NCBI GenBank assembly: GCA_943736015.1
Contig: OX031057.1
Coordinates: forward strand, 39,146,501-39,210,500
Direction of reading: 5' to 3'
From: Tridacna crocea
Lineage: Eukaryota; Mollusca; Bivalvia; Cardiida; Cardiidae
DNA length: 64,000 nucleotides
Shown here piece by piece: positions 1 through 11,490 of this stretch. The notes beneath the pieces were generated by a model. That model had not been told where the DNA came from and ran no database searches. It saw only the letters and a program-made list of their open reading frames with translations. Numbering within the stretch: the stretch's first letter is position 1; each line of letters starts with the position of its first letter. The position numbers were made by a program, and so were the translations under genes.

Positions 1-189
1 ACCAAATCTGTTGACTACAACTGCTATGCCTAGAAATTGCTTTCTTAACAGACAGAAAATGGACTGTCTCATTTATATATCGATCTCATGGTTATTTTGA
101 TTTAAATATTCGTATCATTGATCTCGTATCAAACATTTACGTGCCAGATCTTGGGTAACCTGGGTTCCAAACCAATCATTTTTCCTGTT

Positions 190-418
190 TTAACCCATTA
201 CCAAACGACAATATTTTAGACTGGTCCAAATCGGAAGCATTTGCAGACGATAAAATAAAAGTGACTGAAAATTTGAAATTTGTTTTGTGAAGGATAGAAA
301 ACATTGTGGGAAAAGGAGAAAATGCTGGTTACCAGCATTTTCTCCTTTTCCCACAATGTTTTCTAAAGGCTTCTATCTCATGAGCGTCAAAAGTAGGGAT
401 TGTGTGGTAATGGGTTAA
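190..418 (+). mobile_element. Hairpin MITE, full length (reference copy)
   Basis: Family description: about 230 bp, ends TTAACCC(A/T)TTACC and GGTAA(T/A)GGGTTAA, with a central near-perfect hairpin (ACATTGTGGGAAAAGGAGAA...and complement, about 30-bp arms, ACCAGCAT/ATGCTGGT centre). The asymmetric flanks define orientation: left flank with GACTGGTCCAAA and GCAGACGA is called plus, the reverse minus. TTAA at both ends suggests a TTAA-targeting (piggyBac- or Kolobok-like) helper; this is inference. No coding capacity. Confidence 0.9.
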
Positions 419-810
419 TTCTTTATTTGGACATGACTTTGTCCAATATGCCGGTTATGTAATAATTGATGACAAAACTGGTAAGCATTTTTGCCACAGA
501 GACTGTGAAAGGCTACAGCGATAAGGACTGTCAACGGGTTGTTGTCACCTGGACCGAAGCTAGATTCTGGGAGAGGGATGCTATTGAAAATACTGTTGTA
601 AAAGGAGAAAATGACGGTTAAGTCGAGGATTTTATGGTTCAGTATAGGCGATCGCTCCTTTTCAAACTATGGTTTGCCTACCATTTAGATGTTACACTCC
701 TTTCCTCCACATTTTCTTCCATTGCGCCACTGATCTCTTCTTGTGTTAGTATATAAACAGCCTCTTACGTCACGATGTGAACTAGTGATACTACCCATTT
801 ATCCTGATAG

Positions 811-1158
811 TTAATCCATTGCCACAAAATCCCTACTTTTGACGACCCTGAGAAAGAAGTCTTTAGAAAACATTGTGGGAAAAGCAGAAAATGCTGGTAA
901 CCAGCATTTTCTCCTTTTCCCACAATGTTTTCTACCCTTCACAAAACAAAATTTCAAATTTTAAGTCAGTTTTATTTTGTCGTCTGCAAATACTTTCGAT
1001 TTGGACAAACCTAAAATAGTGTCGTTTTCTCCTTTTCCCACAATGTTTTCTACCCTTCATAAAACAAAATTTCAAATATTAAGTCACTTATATTTTGTCG
1101 TCTGCAAATACTTTCGATTTGGACAAACCTGAAATATTGTCGTTTGGTAATGAGTTAA
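811..1158 (-). mobile_element. Hairpin MITE with duplicated right half
   Basis: Full-length copy in which the right hairpin arm and flank (from about 921) are repeated at 1029-1158, making it about 120 bp longer than usual. Confidence 0.85.
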
Positions 1159-1240
1159 GTAAAAGGAAATTTCTAGGCCGATGGTGAAAGTCTAAACTTT
1201 GCTATTTCGAAGGTTACTTTGAAGGAAAATATGTCTTTAT

Positions 1241-1308
1241 CGGATAGTGTAGATAAAAAGATCAGACTGCACGTTTTGTGCAGTCTGATCTTTATCTACA
1301 CTGTCCGC
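1241..1308. repeat. GATCAGACTGCAC inverted repeat
   Basis: CGGATAGTGTAGATAAA and GATCAGACTGCAC are repeated inverted around a 4-nt loop. Single-armed pieces of the same dispersed repeat lie near 2430-2530, 9175-9200 and 25110-25175. Confidence 0.75.
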
Positions 1309-1435
1309 AAAAGTTCATTTAGTCCAGCTTAGCAGTCTAGGGGTGGAAATTCACGATATATGGTTAATGTTCACCACTAGAGTAATACATTCAATACCTT
1401 TCAATCGTCCCTGAATTTTGTGGCTATGAGGTGAT

Positions 1436-1632
1436 GAAAACATAATGGGAAAAAGAAGAAAGGGCTGGTAACCACCGTTTTCTCCTTTTCCCACGTGGGA
1501 AAGCAGCCAGTGTCTTGGAAAGAAAGTTGTGCGAAGTACTGGTAAAAGAAACTCCAGGTACGCATGGATAGGTGCACCGGCCGCCTCGATATGACTGAAA
1601 TAATGATGAAAACGGCCTTCAGTCAACCAATC
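1436..1632 (+). repeat. MITE core fragment followed by SINE tail
   Basis: 1436-1494 is only the MITE hairpin. 1500-1632 matches the 36780-36925 repeat (CTGGTAAAAGAAACTC, ATATGACTGAAATAATGATG), the tail type of bivalve SINEs. Confidence 0.6.
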
Positions 1633-2040
1633 AATCCTTTTTCCCACTTTTTGTCAACCAACACAAAGAGAATTTTCACCATTGCTCTATAATCCACATC
1701 AAATTTGTCATGCCCAAATGCTTATAATATAAATGAGTTTTAAATTCGATCATAACATACCTTTAACTGTCTCACGTAGTTCCAGGTAATTTCAGTGCCA
1801 TAGAATGTCCATCATTTTTTTATATCACTCCTTATTTTATATGGTAAAACAGTCATGTATTATCATGTCAACTTTTTGTCACTGCGATAATTTCTGTTCC
1901 ATTTTGTTTTGCTACAGATTTAAACTCCCGCACTGGAATCAACTTGCGTACAACCTACCACAATCGCATAACGTGTATGTCAAATTAACAATACTCTTTA
2001 CCGCACAATCCTTATTTTCTTTATGGTCCTCAGGGAGGTT

Positions 2041-2209
2041 TGAAAATTTTGTGGGAAAAAGAAGTAAATTACAGAAACAAGCATTTATCCTCTTTCTACA
2101 ATGTTTTCTATCCTTTTAGACACATATCAAATTACTTCAGCAAACTTTAATATGTCGCCTACAATTGCTACCAGAATGGGCAAGTCTAAAATTTTGTCGT
2201 ATGGTTAAA
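2041..2209 (-). mobile_element. Degraded hairpin MITE
   Basis: Hairpin arms are still visible with many mismatches; the right flank with GTCGCCTACAA and GGCAAGTCTAAAATTTTGTCG identifies it. A second, weaker one may lie at 2262-2438. Confidence 0.55.
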
Positions 2210-2594
2210 GCTCAACCTTTTACCTCCAGCACACGACAATATTCATTTTTATGTAGGCTGCTTTTAGAAAAACAAGTGGCAAAAGAAAAATTTGAAAGTA
2301 TGCCATTTTTCGTCTTGCCACATTGTTTTCACATGTATTAAACCTGAATTCAAGCTGTTTATCTTTTATGTTTACTTATGAATAATTTCAAACTGTCGTC
2401 TGCAATAAATTTCTTTGGGGATTTAATTAACCCTTGCGCTGCAAAACGTGATCCAAGGACCTTTTGCGAGCAGTATACATACAAGATCACACAGCACAGG
2501 ACATGGTGTTGTATCTATACTGTCCGAAATGGAGATGTTTTCACCCTGAAAATAACTTTGAAATGCCAACATTTTGGGTTTTTAATATCAGCTT

Positions 2595-2824
2595 TTAACC
2601 CTTTACTCTATAGATACTCATTTTGACGTATTAACAACAGACAGCTTTTGAAAACATTGTGGGAAAAGGAGAAATTGCTCGTAACGAGCAATTTCTCCTT
2701 TTCCCACTATGTTTTCCACTCAATCAGATATTTGTATCCTTATTTCTCCATATTTTTCATATCATATCTCTATTTGCTGCTGAAATGGAAGAGCCTCAAA
2801 TTGGCATATCAGGTAAAGGGTTAA
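2595..2824 (-). mobile_element. Hairpin MITE, CTCGTAACGAG subfamily, full length
   Basis: The hairpin centre is GAAATTGCTCGTAACGAGCA, different in both arms from the GCTGGTTACCAGC copies, and the flanks differ too. Confidence 0.85.
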
Positions 2825-3185
2825 ATTTCATGTTACTTATCAGGTTAACTGTTAAGAAATTGACAAAGCAGTTAAATATTTCTTTATAATAACATAAACA
2901 ATACCTTATCCTTGTCATCAGTAGAACTGATATTGTCTACTTCTTGAAATTTTGTCTTTCGTTAACTTGAGTCACTAAGCTGTAGGTGATACCCTTTACC
3001 ACACGACATGGGTCTCTTGATAGATCAGTGTGAAAGATCGAACCAAGTATGGTTTTCGTTTTTGGGTTAGTATGTATTAGTATGATCTTTTTCAGTATTT
3101 TTTAATAAGTTTACATTTCATAAGCCTCGACCGAAGCACATATCCGTGGATTGCTGGACTTTCTCACGAGTGAATGTTGGACGTT

Positions 3186-3470
3186 GTGGCCACGGACGTT
3201 TCCGCCAGGGCGTTTTGGCCACGGTCATTTCGGCCAGGACGTTTTGGTCACGGACAGTTTTGGCCAGATTTTGGTCAGGACATTTTGGCCTGGCCGTTCT
3301 GACCACGGACGTTTTCGCCAGGTTTTGGCCACGGACATTTCGGCAAGGACATTTTGGTCACAGACAATTTTGGTCAGCATGTTTTGGTCAGGACATTTTG
3401 GTAAGGACAATTTAACCACGGAAATCTTGGCCTCGGCACTTTGGCCAATAACATTTTGACCAGACCATTT
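3186..3470. repeat. Degenerate tandem repeat (GTTTTGGCCACGGACATTTCG)
   Basis: A roughly 20-bp or 10+10-bp motif, GGNCACGGAC / TTTTGGCCAG, recurs about 14 times. Overlapping open frames of 62-102 codons on both strands arise from the repeat and are not taken as genes. Confidence 0.8.
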
Positions 3471-3517
3471 AGTTTAGTTTAAACAGTAGAACTCTACTGT
3501 TAAAAGCATGAAATCGT

Positions 3518-3731
3518 TTAACTCTTTACCACAAAATCCAGAGTTTTAACAAATCCTAGAAATAAAACGTAAAAAACGTTGATAGAAAGGAAGAAACTGC
3601 TTGTAACTAGCATGTATTCATTTCCCACTAGATCTATATTTTCTACCCTTTCATGTACAACTTACATTAAATTTGTCGTCTGCAAACACTTTAAATCTGG
3701 TTATGTCCAAAATTTTATAGTTTGGTAAAGA
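3518..3731 (-). mobile_element. Degraded hairpin MITE
   Basis: Ends TTAACTCTTTACC and TTTGGTAAAG and the GTCGTCTGCAAA flank are kept; the hairpin is eroded. Confidence 0.65.
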
Positions 3732-3732
3732 T

Positions 3733-3967
3733 TTTACCCTTCACCAGTTAATCCCGACTTTTAACACCTCTGTGAAAGAGGCCTATTGAAAACATTGTGG
3801 GTAAAGGAGAAAATGCTGGTAACCAGCATTTTCTACTTTTCCCACAGTGTTTTCTTCCCTTCCTAAAACAAATTTTAATTCTAATTCTTTAGTCACATTT
3901 ATTATGACGTCTGCAAGTCCTTTCAATTTGGACCAATTTAAAATTTTGTCGTTTGATAAAGAGCTAA
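3733..3967 (-). mobile_element. Hairpin MITE
   Basis: Directly abuts the previous copy; hairpin nearly intact. Confidence 0.8.
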
Positions 3968-4171
3968 GTCATGTTTATGCAGACAGGAATAGAAATCTAT
4001 CGTCTAGTATAGAGCTTAAAACAATCAGCCTAATAAAGAACCTCCAGATCGAATATCGATCTATAATCGATAAACTGAGTGTGATAGAATGATCCGTTCA
4101 GAGGTGCTGGCATTTTAATTAAACCCTTTATGCCAATAAAAAAATGTACTTAATTTGTCAGACAGTATACA

Positions 4172-4366
4172 CACGGCGGGGAATCACGTGACACAACAAC
4201 AACAACAATGGCGGACATTTGAAGAAATTCCCCCACTTAAGGTAAGAAAATCTTCAATAATTCACGTATTGACAGAATTATTGAAGATTTTCTTACCTTA
4301 AGTGGGTGAATTTCTTCAAATGTCCGCCATTGTTGTTGTTGTTGTGTCACGTGATTCCCCGCCGTG
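4172..4366. repeat. Foldback: 92-bp arms, 11-nt loop
   Basis: CACGGCGGGGAATCACGTGA starts an arm repeated inverted with one mismatch in 92 bp. The arm contains a CAA-repeat, AATGGCGGAC and AAGGTAAG, i.e. a start-codon-like and a donor-like sequence. No coding frame beyond three codons. Confidence 0.92.
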
Positions 4367-4411
4367 ATACATGTACATGGAAATAAATCATTCTCATTTC
4401 AAACAGGGTCT

Positions 4412-4530
4412 GACCGACCCGCATAGCTCAGTCGGTAGAGCGAAGGACTCGCGAACGTGATGTTTCGGGTCACTCGAGGGTGTTGATTCGACTCCCACGG
4501 CTGAGATTAAGAAGTCTTTCGGATGAGGCG
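4412..4530 (+). repeat. tRNA-derived SINE head, truncated by a MITE
   Basis: CATAGCTCAGTCGGTAGAGC is a box A-like segment and GTTGATTCGACTCCC a box B-like segment. The anticodon arm does not fold as a tRNA. The adjoining TTCGGATGAGGCGTTAA is cut by the next MITE. Confidence 0.65.
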
Positions 4531-4760
4531 TTAACCCATTACCACACAATTCCTACTTTTGACGCCCCTGAGAAAAAAAGCCCTTCGAAAACCTTGTGGG
4601 AAAAGGAGAAAATGCTGGTTACCAGCATTTTCTCCTTTTCCCACAATGTTTTCTACCCATCACAAAACAAATCTCAAATTTTCAGTCACTTTTATTTTGT
4701 CGTCTGCAAAAGCTTTCGATTTGGACATACCCGAAATTTTGTCGTTTGGTAATGAGGTAA
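4531..4760 (-). mobile_element. Hairpin MITE, full length
   Basis: Intact hairpin; the right end reads GAGGTAA, one base off TTAA. Confidence 0.88.
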
Positions 4761-5580
4761 ACCAAGGGCCCATGTGACGCTGCTATACAACTAGCACGTC
4801 AAAGAACTAGACGGAACTATGCATAGGTTTCGTCCTTTATCTGCTCTATACTCAATTATCTCCCGCTAGATGGCATTCTATAAATACTCATCTATCTGAT
4901 ATGGGCATCCTGGGTACAAAACCGAACCACCCACCTACGCGACAACCGTTACTTTCAATTTAAAAAAAAAAAAGGTTTACCCAATAAAACGCTACCTCGT
5001 GCAATTCACTCAACTATGATCAGCAGTTTAGAGAAATCTGGAGCTTAGGCAGGTCTCATTTCTCCTCAAACGTATTGATACGTAAAAACTATTTTCAACA
5101 TTGCTACTTTATAGAGCGTAATATTACAGTCAGCCCGCTTTCGGGGCTAGTAGTGATGCGTCTTATAAGACAGTCGAATCTTCGAAGAATATGGCATGCA
5201 CAAACAATGCTCTATACTCTCTAACCATACTGTTATTAATTTGCATTGCATTGAGCCAAGACGATGTATGTAATGTACAAGTCTGAATATAATAATGTCC
5301 TGTCGTGTTCTGTTCTGTGCGTGGAGTGTGCAGGCTGATTCGAGACGACACTTTACGCAAATGTCCGAATACCCCTTTTCGCGTGTTGCAAGCTAATTGT
5401 TATCAACCCCTTGTCTGTTTATCATTCTACTTCAAGTTAAGTTGCATCTAGGTTACTCATTACCTCACTTGCATGTGTGCACATGTATATCTAACTTTTG
5501 ATATGAAGATAATCTTTGAGTCCTTAACCTGTTGCAAGAAGATAACATTTTCAGTCAGTAGGGGAAATGACTGATCGATT
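4761..5580. other. No feature recognised
   Basis: AT-rich unique sequence with a short A-run near 4963; no ORF, repeat or RNA gene is supported. Confidence 0.5.
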
Positions 5581-5582
5581 AA

Positions 5583-5905
5583 ATGGTGTTTTACGCCGCT
5601 TTCTGCATCATTTCAGTGATACTGCCTTGCAATAGAGCTAGCTTTTGTAGCGACGTGGTGGAGTGTTACCTTATTCCAACACAAGCTATACCTTTACATC
5701 TTCTTTGGGATAGACCAGTATACTACTGTATTACACCAACAAATTGCATATTCCGACGTGTCTTTGGTTTCACCAGTGCTAGGTTTGACCTCTGGAATGT
5801 ATTGCATAAGGAAACTCCTACGAAAAAAAAAAAATTAGGTGAGAATCTAACCCAGGGCCTCTAGGTTAAAGTTCTATACTTTACCTCTGAGCAATGCAGG
5901 ACCCG
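5583..5905 (-). repeat. tRNA-derived SINE, minus strand
   Basis: Read on the minus strand, GTCCTGCATTGCTCAGAGGT (box A) at 5905 and GGGTTAGATTCTCACC (box B) form the head. The tail near 5583 carries the CTGAAATGATGCAGAAAGCG-type end. Same family as 38900-39142. Confidence 0.65.
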
Positions 5906-5947
5906 CGGGTAAGGAAAGAAACCAGATATAACAATTTACAACGTCGA

Positions 5948-6012
5948 TTTACTTCAAAAACCTCGTAACTACAGCTTGTCACAGGCTGTAGTTACGAGGT
6001 TTTTGAAGTAAA
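5948..6012. repeat. 28-bp perfect inverted repeat
   Basis: TTTACTTCAAAAACCTCGTA begins the left arm; the right arm is its exact complement across a 9-nt loop. Confidence 0.85.
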
Positions 6013-6119
6013 CCGGCGACAAGTACTTAAGATTCGGAAACTTCCTAGCGTTATTTATAGCACAAATTCTGATTCGTCCAGCTCTCATACACTGACAAAT
6101 AGTTATAAATGTATGTATG

Positions 6120-6190
6120 AACCGTCAATCTCTCAGAGTTCAGGTTCTGGGTTCGAATCCTGAGACGAGAAGAACCGATCCTTCATCTAA
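6120..6190 (+). repeat. SINE fragment with box B
   Basis: GGTTCTGGGTTCGAATCCTGAG is a tRNA 3'-half-like sequence without the 5' half. Confidence 0.45.
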
Positions 6191-6192
6191 AT

Positions 6193-6360
6193 TTAACCCT
6201 TTACTGCACGATAAACCTTGAGAATTTTTTTCTAAATTCAAAATTCTAAATTTTCTAAATTCAAAGCCATTGCAGACGACATAGTTAATGTGGTTGATAT
6301 GGTAGAACTTGTTTTTTGAAAGCATTGTAGAAAAGGGAGAATACGCTAGAAAGGCAGCCT
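6193..6360 (+). mobile_element. Degraded hairpin MITE, left part
   Basis: TTAACCCTTTACTGCACG, GCAGACGAC and GAAAGCATTGTAGAAAAGGG remain; the right arm is lost or replaced by 6361-6394. Confidence 0.6.
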
Positions 6361-6394
6361 CTTTTTTCATGAATCTAAGCAAAAATGAAAAAAA

Positions 6395-6617
6395 TAACCC
6401 TTTACCAAACAACCCCTGGTTTTTACGAGGTAGAAGCCTTTTGAAAACATTGCAGGAACAAGAGAAAATGCTGGTAACCAGCATTTTCTCCTTTTCCCAC
6501 ATTGTTTTCCACCCTGCTGGAAGCAAATTTCAATATTTGAGTTACGTCAAATTTATCGTCTGCACGTGCGTTCAGTTTTGACTGGTCTTAAATTTTATTG
6601 CTTTGGGAAAGAGTTAA
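6395..6617 (-). mobile_element. Hairpin MITE
   Basis: Near-complete copy, hairpin with a few mismatches in the left arm. Confidence 0.8.
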
Positions 6618-6727
6618 AAGGTCCTATGTACATGTTATATTACAATACAAATATTATATACTACTCAAACTTTGATGGGGATCACTTACATATTTCTGTA
6701 TGCGCTTATGTTACAACATTTTTGCAT

Positions 6728-6951
6728 AAACTCTTTACCAAACTACAAAATTCTAGACTTGTCCGAGTTGAAAGCGTTTGCTGACCAGAAACCATATGCA
6801 ATGTGCACTATGCTGTTTGTCATATGGTAGAAAACATTGTTGGAAAAGAAGAAAATGCTGGTATCCAGCATTTTCTACTTTTCCAACAATGTTTTCCAAA
6901 GGCTTCTTTCTCAGTGTCTTTAACAGTCGGCATTATGAGGTAAAGGCTTTA
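6728..6951 (+). mobile_element. Hairpin MITE, GTTGGAAAAG variant
   Basis: Both arms carry TTGG/CCAA in place of the usual GTGGG/CCCAC, so the hairpin stays paired. Confidence 0.8.
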
Positions 6952-7445
6952 AGATCCATTTCCACTGGTCATTTTATTGATCAGTGTGGCAATGTAACAT
7001 ATTGTAAAACCAAACATGATACATGTCACATATCTATATCAATCTGTCTATTTAAATGGCCTATTTGATATCGATTATATACTTGTATGTTACGAAATGC
7101 ATTTACATGCATAAGTATGAATAAAAATCTTGAATCTATAATTAGGGTGAATCTTTTAGGGTGATCCCTAGCAAATTCTGAGTAGTATGTACAAATATAT
7201 TTATGTTGTTCAAATAGTAAGCTAATACGTTAAAAATAAAAACAGATTATTAGCACTTTAGATATTACTATGATGAATCATTCTGCCTGTTCTTTCTTAT
7301 ATAGGCCCACTAAGTGTCAAATATAAGCTATTCGTGGGTAAAATTGTAGACTAAAATTGCCTCCCATTTATATTATAGTAGTACTGACAATGTTTTGAGT
7401 TTTGCTTTTTTTTTTTGTTCTAATTATACAATATACATGTACACT
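6952..7445. other. No feature recognised
   Basis: AT-rich, no supported gene or repeat. Confidence 0.5.
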
Positions 7446-8009
7446 AAAACGAGCTTCTAAACGGCCACTTCTGTTTCTCCTATAAATTGCATCAAGTAAA
7501 AGAAATGTTAACAAAACCAAATCGTGACATAGGGGTATATCTGGACGTTAACCTTGGTATTGTGATGAAAAGATTCTCGATTTTGCCAAAAGAAGGACTC
7601 TCTTTTTCAAAAAAAAAGGAAAACTAGTTGTTTGCGCATGCGTGGTGTCTACCAGCCGAAACAGTTTAAGAAAGAGAAGCATCAAATACTGAACTTCTGT
7701 AAGCAATAACAAAAAAACATACAAATTATTTTCTGTGAAAAAAATGTTATCGGAAAAACAAAGAATGAAGTTTTCAACAATTTGATTTTCAATTTACAAT
7801 GTTGAGTGAATGAATGAGAAACAAGTATCTTCCTGATAAAAATTGAATGAATTCTCTTCAGATTTTGGCTCAGGTATGTTTTCAGACCTGTGAATTATTC
7901 TGCAAAAAATTGAAACCAAATAAGCTGCCCCTTTTAGAGGCAGAGGACACGAGAAAACGTCTATGGGAAATTACAGCTTAAAAGTGGCCGTTTAGAGATT
8001 CGTTTCGTT
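7446..8009. mobile_element. Short non-autonomous DNA transposon
   Basis: AAACGAGCTTCTAAACGGCC at the left is the imperfect reverse complement of GGCCGTTTAGAGATTCGTTT at the right (about 24-bp inverted repeats), giving a 564-bp element without coding sequence, downstream of ADPRH. Confidence 0.55.
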
Positions 8010-8220
8010 TGCTGCCATCGACGTGATCTTTGACAGAGCGCAATGTAACCTATCATCAGACTCATAATAATTTCAGCATCACGAAATGATATGTGCATCA
8101 ATTTTGTCTACAGTTTGAGTTCTGAATTGTTTATTTTTGGCCGCTAGTGTGCCTTCAAGTCAGTGATCCTATCATAGAACACATGGCCAGTCCTTCCGAG
8201 ATACTTATACATAACTTAAA

Positions 8221-8421
8221 CTAGTTTATTTGAGTTCCACTCCCTGCATGGCTGTCCTTTAATCGTTTCGATAGGTCAAACAGGTCTTTTCCAATTCGTA
8301 AAAGCTCATCGTGAAATTCCACATGCTCGTAGTTCACCTTTTCCACACCCTCGAATCCATACATGGCCCCATAGAGGGCGCCAGCAATTACGCCGGTGCT
8401 GTCGCTATCACCTCCGTGTAT
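8221..8421 (-). CDS. ADPRH: ADP-ribosylarginine hydrolase (ARH1-like), 3' exon
   Basis: The exon encodes HGGDSDSTGVIAGALYGAMYGF and a helical C-terminus, ending in a stop at 8221. GGDSDST is the second metal-binding motif of ARH1-type enzymes and is missing from the 12340-13254 exon, so the two pieces complement each other (about 371 aa together; ARH1 is about 357). No AG acceptor sits at the expected boundary: the bases before ATA CAC GGA are ...GGGGATGAATG, with an in-frame TGA just upstream. The exon may therefore be broken, mis-assembled or non-canonically spliced. AATAAA on this strand (8130-8135) is a plausible poly(A) signal. Confidence 0.75.
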   Translation of the reverse strand: MHGGDSDSTGVIAGALYGAMYGFEGVEKVNYEHVEFHDELLRIGKDLFDLSKRLKDSHAGSGTQIN

Positions 8422-9654
8422 CATTCATCCCCAGCAATGGAGCACAGACTTACCTGGATAACGTATTGGTATACCGATAGATAAAGCGCACAGAAAACAA
8501 TGGACTGATATAGGGCATGTTAATTCATGTTCATTTTAGACCATTTAACCTTCGAATAAATAAATTATTGTTGATCATTCCTAAATCTACATTATATCCT
8601 CTTTAAGATGGTATAATTTTCAAAACTTTTGCTTAAAAAAAAGTTAGGTCATTTTAAACCACAAATTTCTAACCCGTGATTCTATTAAATGATAGGGAAA
8701 ATCACAAAAAAGAAGCACCCCATGGTTGGACAAATGCTTAGAAAAACATTATTTCTTCTCTTAAATTCAAAATTGTTGATGGATCCTATAAGTTGGAAAA
8801 TTGATCTTTCTAAAGATATAAATTACAGATTTCTAAGTGAAAAAAAAGTTAGGTCAAATTTGAAATAATTATAGCCAACTTTCACGGACATGCCTTATCA
8901 AGTCTCGCATGACAACAAATCGATGAAAATAATCGATATCATACGTAAAGGTCCGGAAGTTTCCGGAGTTTGGCGAACTTACATTGTGTATACAAGTAAT
9001 CGATATTCAATAGCCTGCAGCGATAAAAGATAAGAGAAACGTAACATTACGTAACAGTAGCCTGCTTCAAATTCACAATCCTTGCCTAGACGATATATCT
9101 GTCCTGGCATTTTTTTTTCTGATTTTACCCTAAACCCTTTGTCTGGTGCAGAACAGTCTGGCTCTTGAATATCAGTATCAGACTGCACAAATTGCGCACC
9201 CGTATTAGACTCAACAGCATATTGGAATTACACCCCCAGATAAAGCGAGAGTTTCTTGAGAACAGAACATTGAAATCGTTATATTTCAGGTTTATTTGTC
9301 GGTTTGTAATTCATTTATCCTCGGATTAAGGGTTAAGTTTTGATTCTCAGAGACATAAACTGATTGGACCTAAAACTGCTCTCGACAAGTGCACTTTTTT
9401 GTAGTCTGATCCTGAAATCTAATCCGTCCAAATGCACTTTTGCTGACATTGTAGATACAGGCTGCACAAAACAAGCTGTCTGATCTTGGACTTGATCGAT
9501 TCTGTAAGTCGACAATTATTTTGGTTAAAAAAGAAATCTTTGATATTCATGGCGAAATCAACAAGTTGAATTCAGCAAAAAATTCGCTGTTTTGAGAATA
9601 CTAGTTTAACACTGCAGCAATCTAACTGACCAGAGATAAAAGGCTTTTGTAAAC

Positions 9655-9798
9655 TTTGCTGGGGGGAGAAAATTTTCTCCCGTTCCTTAAATGTTTTCTA
9701 CCTTTTCAAAGACAGGCAAATTATCATTTGAGTTGCATTTTATTTGTTGTCTGCAAATGTTTTTAACTTGGTGGTTTCCAAAAGTTTGTCATTTAGTT
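9655..9798 (-). mobile_element. MITE right-half fragment
   Basis: GTTTTCTACC, GTTGTCTGCAAATG and a TTTGTCATTTAG end identify it. Confidence 0.5.
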
Positions 9799-9867
9799 TT
9801 TTGATGAGAAAATTTGCTTTATGTGGCAGTTACATTACCAATCCCACCCTGGGAAAGAAAGACCAAT

Positions 9868-10067
9868 CCGACCCTGAAAAAGCAACAAAAGGAGAAAATA
9901 CTTGTGGTGGGCAATTTTTCATTTTCCCTAGGGATCGTATATAACATGTTATCTACGATTCCTGTTTTCCCACAGTGTTTTCTACTCTTTCAAAAGTTTC
10001 ATTATGCAAGAGCTTTCAACTTGAAAAAAAAAATCATAATATATTTTGTCGGTTAGTAAATAGCTAA
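9868..10067 (-). mobile_element. Degraded hairpin MITE
   Basis: AAAAGGAGAAAATACTTG and TTCCCACAGTGTTTTCTACT are kept with an insertion between the arms. Confidence 0.5.
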
Positions 10068-11273
10068 TGGTTTTATCTTGATTGGGTAAACTGTCTTTTG
10101 TGTGCAGGTGTGGTTTAATGGTTTTTATTTTTATAATGTCTACTTTCTACGATTTTTGAAAGAAAAAAGGTTGGGAAGGCAGATAAATAAAACTGTTATA
10201 GCACATAGAATAATTTCAACGGCTGCTCAGAACCATTAGAGTGAGTTTACATGGTTTTATGCACACGAAAAGTTACAGATTCGGCATATAAAATAGCTTT
10301 CATTCAAAGTTTTTTTTTTTCGAACAAATAAAAGAAAATGGTTCGTTCTGAACACTCCATATACTGTGTGGCGCCGATTTGTATATTGGCTTAATGAGCG
10401 ATATTGCATTTGCTTACAATGTCTACTACTATCAATAAATATTTTCAGCGAGTCTAAAAGCTGTTTAAATGTAAGTTTTTCGGAACAACTTCGGTCTATC
10501 TATGCACTAAACTATATCTTTATACATAAAAGTAGGTCCAAGTTATTATTATCACACAAGTTTAAAAACGCTGCCGATGTATTATATATACTTAAGATTC
10601 TTTTTATTGCATCCGAAGTGGGGGGAAAATGTGCTCGAGACTCAACAGAAAGTTACTAAAATGTTCGTGTTGAAAGTATCATAACAGATCAGCACTTGTG
10701 AACTGATCCGATGCTACACTCTAGCGCCGCTTACAGGTATGATAAAGATAAAAAGGTATTTCTTCCTCTAAAAAAGTTATGTATGGTGTCATTTCAACTC
10801 ATCATCTGTAGAATTCCCCAGCAAGCTGTGTTAAAATTCGGTTTCAAACCAAAATACATGTAGGTCATTCTTAATAGAAGGTTGATTAAATACTATCTCT
10901 TGAAATAATAAATAATGATTACGCAGCATGCAGGTAACTTTTTAAGTCACTGGTAAAGGAGAAGTAGCTTGTTTTATTCCCTTTTCCATGTACATGCATG
11001 GTCTATGTCATTTTTTTTTTCATCTTTTATTTACTCTTAGCGGTTATACTTTTTGCAGGTTGCGTCGTTTAAAGATGGAAAAACCTTACTGTTTAGGTTA
11101 ATTCTTCCAATGAACAATTCAAATATTAAAGATGTCGAAGGGAAGGAGACATTTGAAAAAAGGGAGAAACTGTTTGATTGATGTAAAAAAAATAATTGTT
11201 TCTAAAAGTTGGAGATCAACTGCACGGTCGTCAGAAGTCGTATTTGTACAATAATAGGTTAAATTTGTTCTAC

Positions 11274-11490
11274 TTAACCCTTTACAAAACGACAATATTT
11301 TAGACTTGTCCAAATTTTTATCATTTTCGTGACTAAGACGACGAAATTTGTCTCAAAAAGGATAAATTTCGAAAAAAAGGTTTATACGCATGCAATTTAC
11401 CAGCATTGTCTCCTTTTCTCACAATCTTTGTTTCAAAAGCCCTCTACCTCAGGATCGTTAAACCTCAGAAATTTTGTGGTTTAAGGTTTA
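11274..11490 (+). mobile_element. Degraded hairpin MITE
   Basis: Left flank TTAACCCTTTACAAAACGAC and TTTTAGACTTGTCCAAA is clear; the left arm is eroded. Confidence 0.65.

Noticed and set aside
1351-1647. 98-codon minus-strand ORF
   Set aside because: It overlaps a MITE core and a SINE tail; sequence is repeat-derived.
3118-3459. Protein-coding ORFs of 62-102 codons
   Set aside because: Produced by the tandem repeat in several frames and on both strands at once.
4412-4500. A functional tRNA gene
   Set aside because: Boxes A and B are recognisable but the acceptor and anticodon stems do not pair; it is a SINE head.
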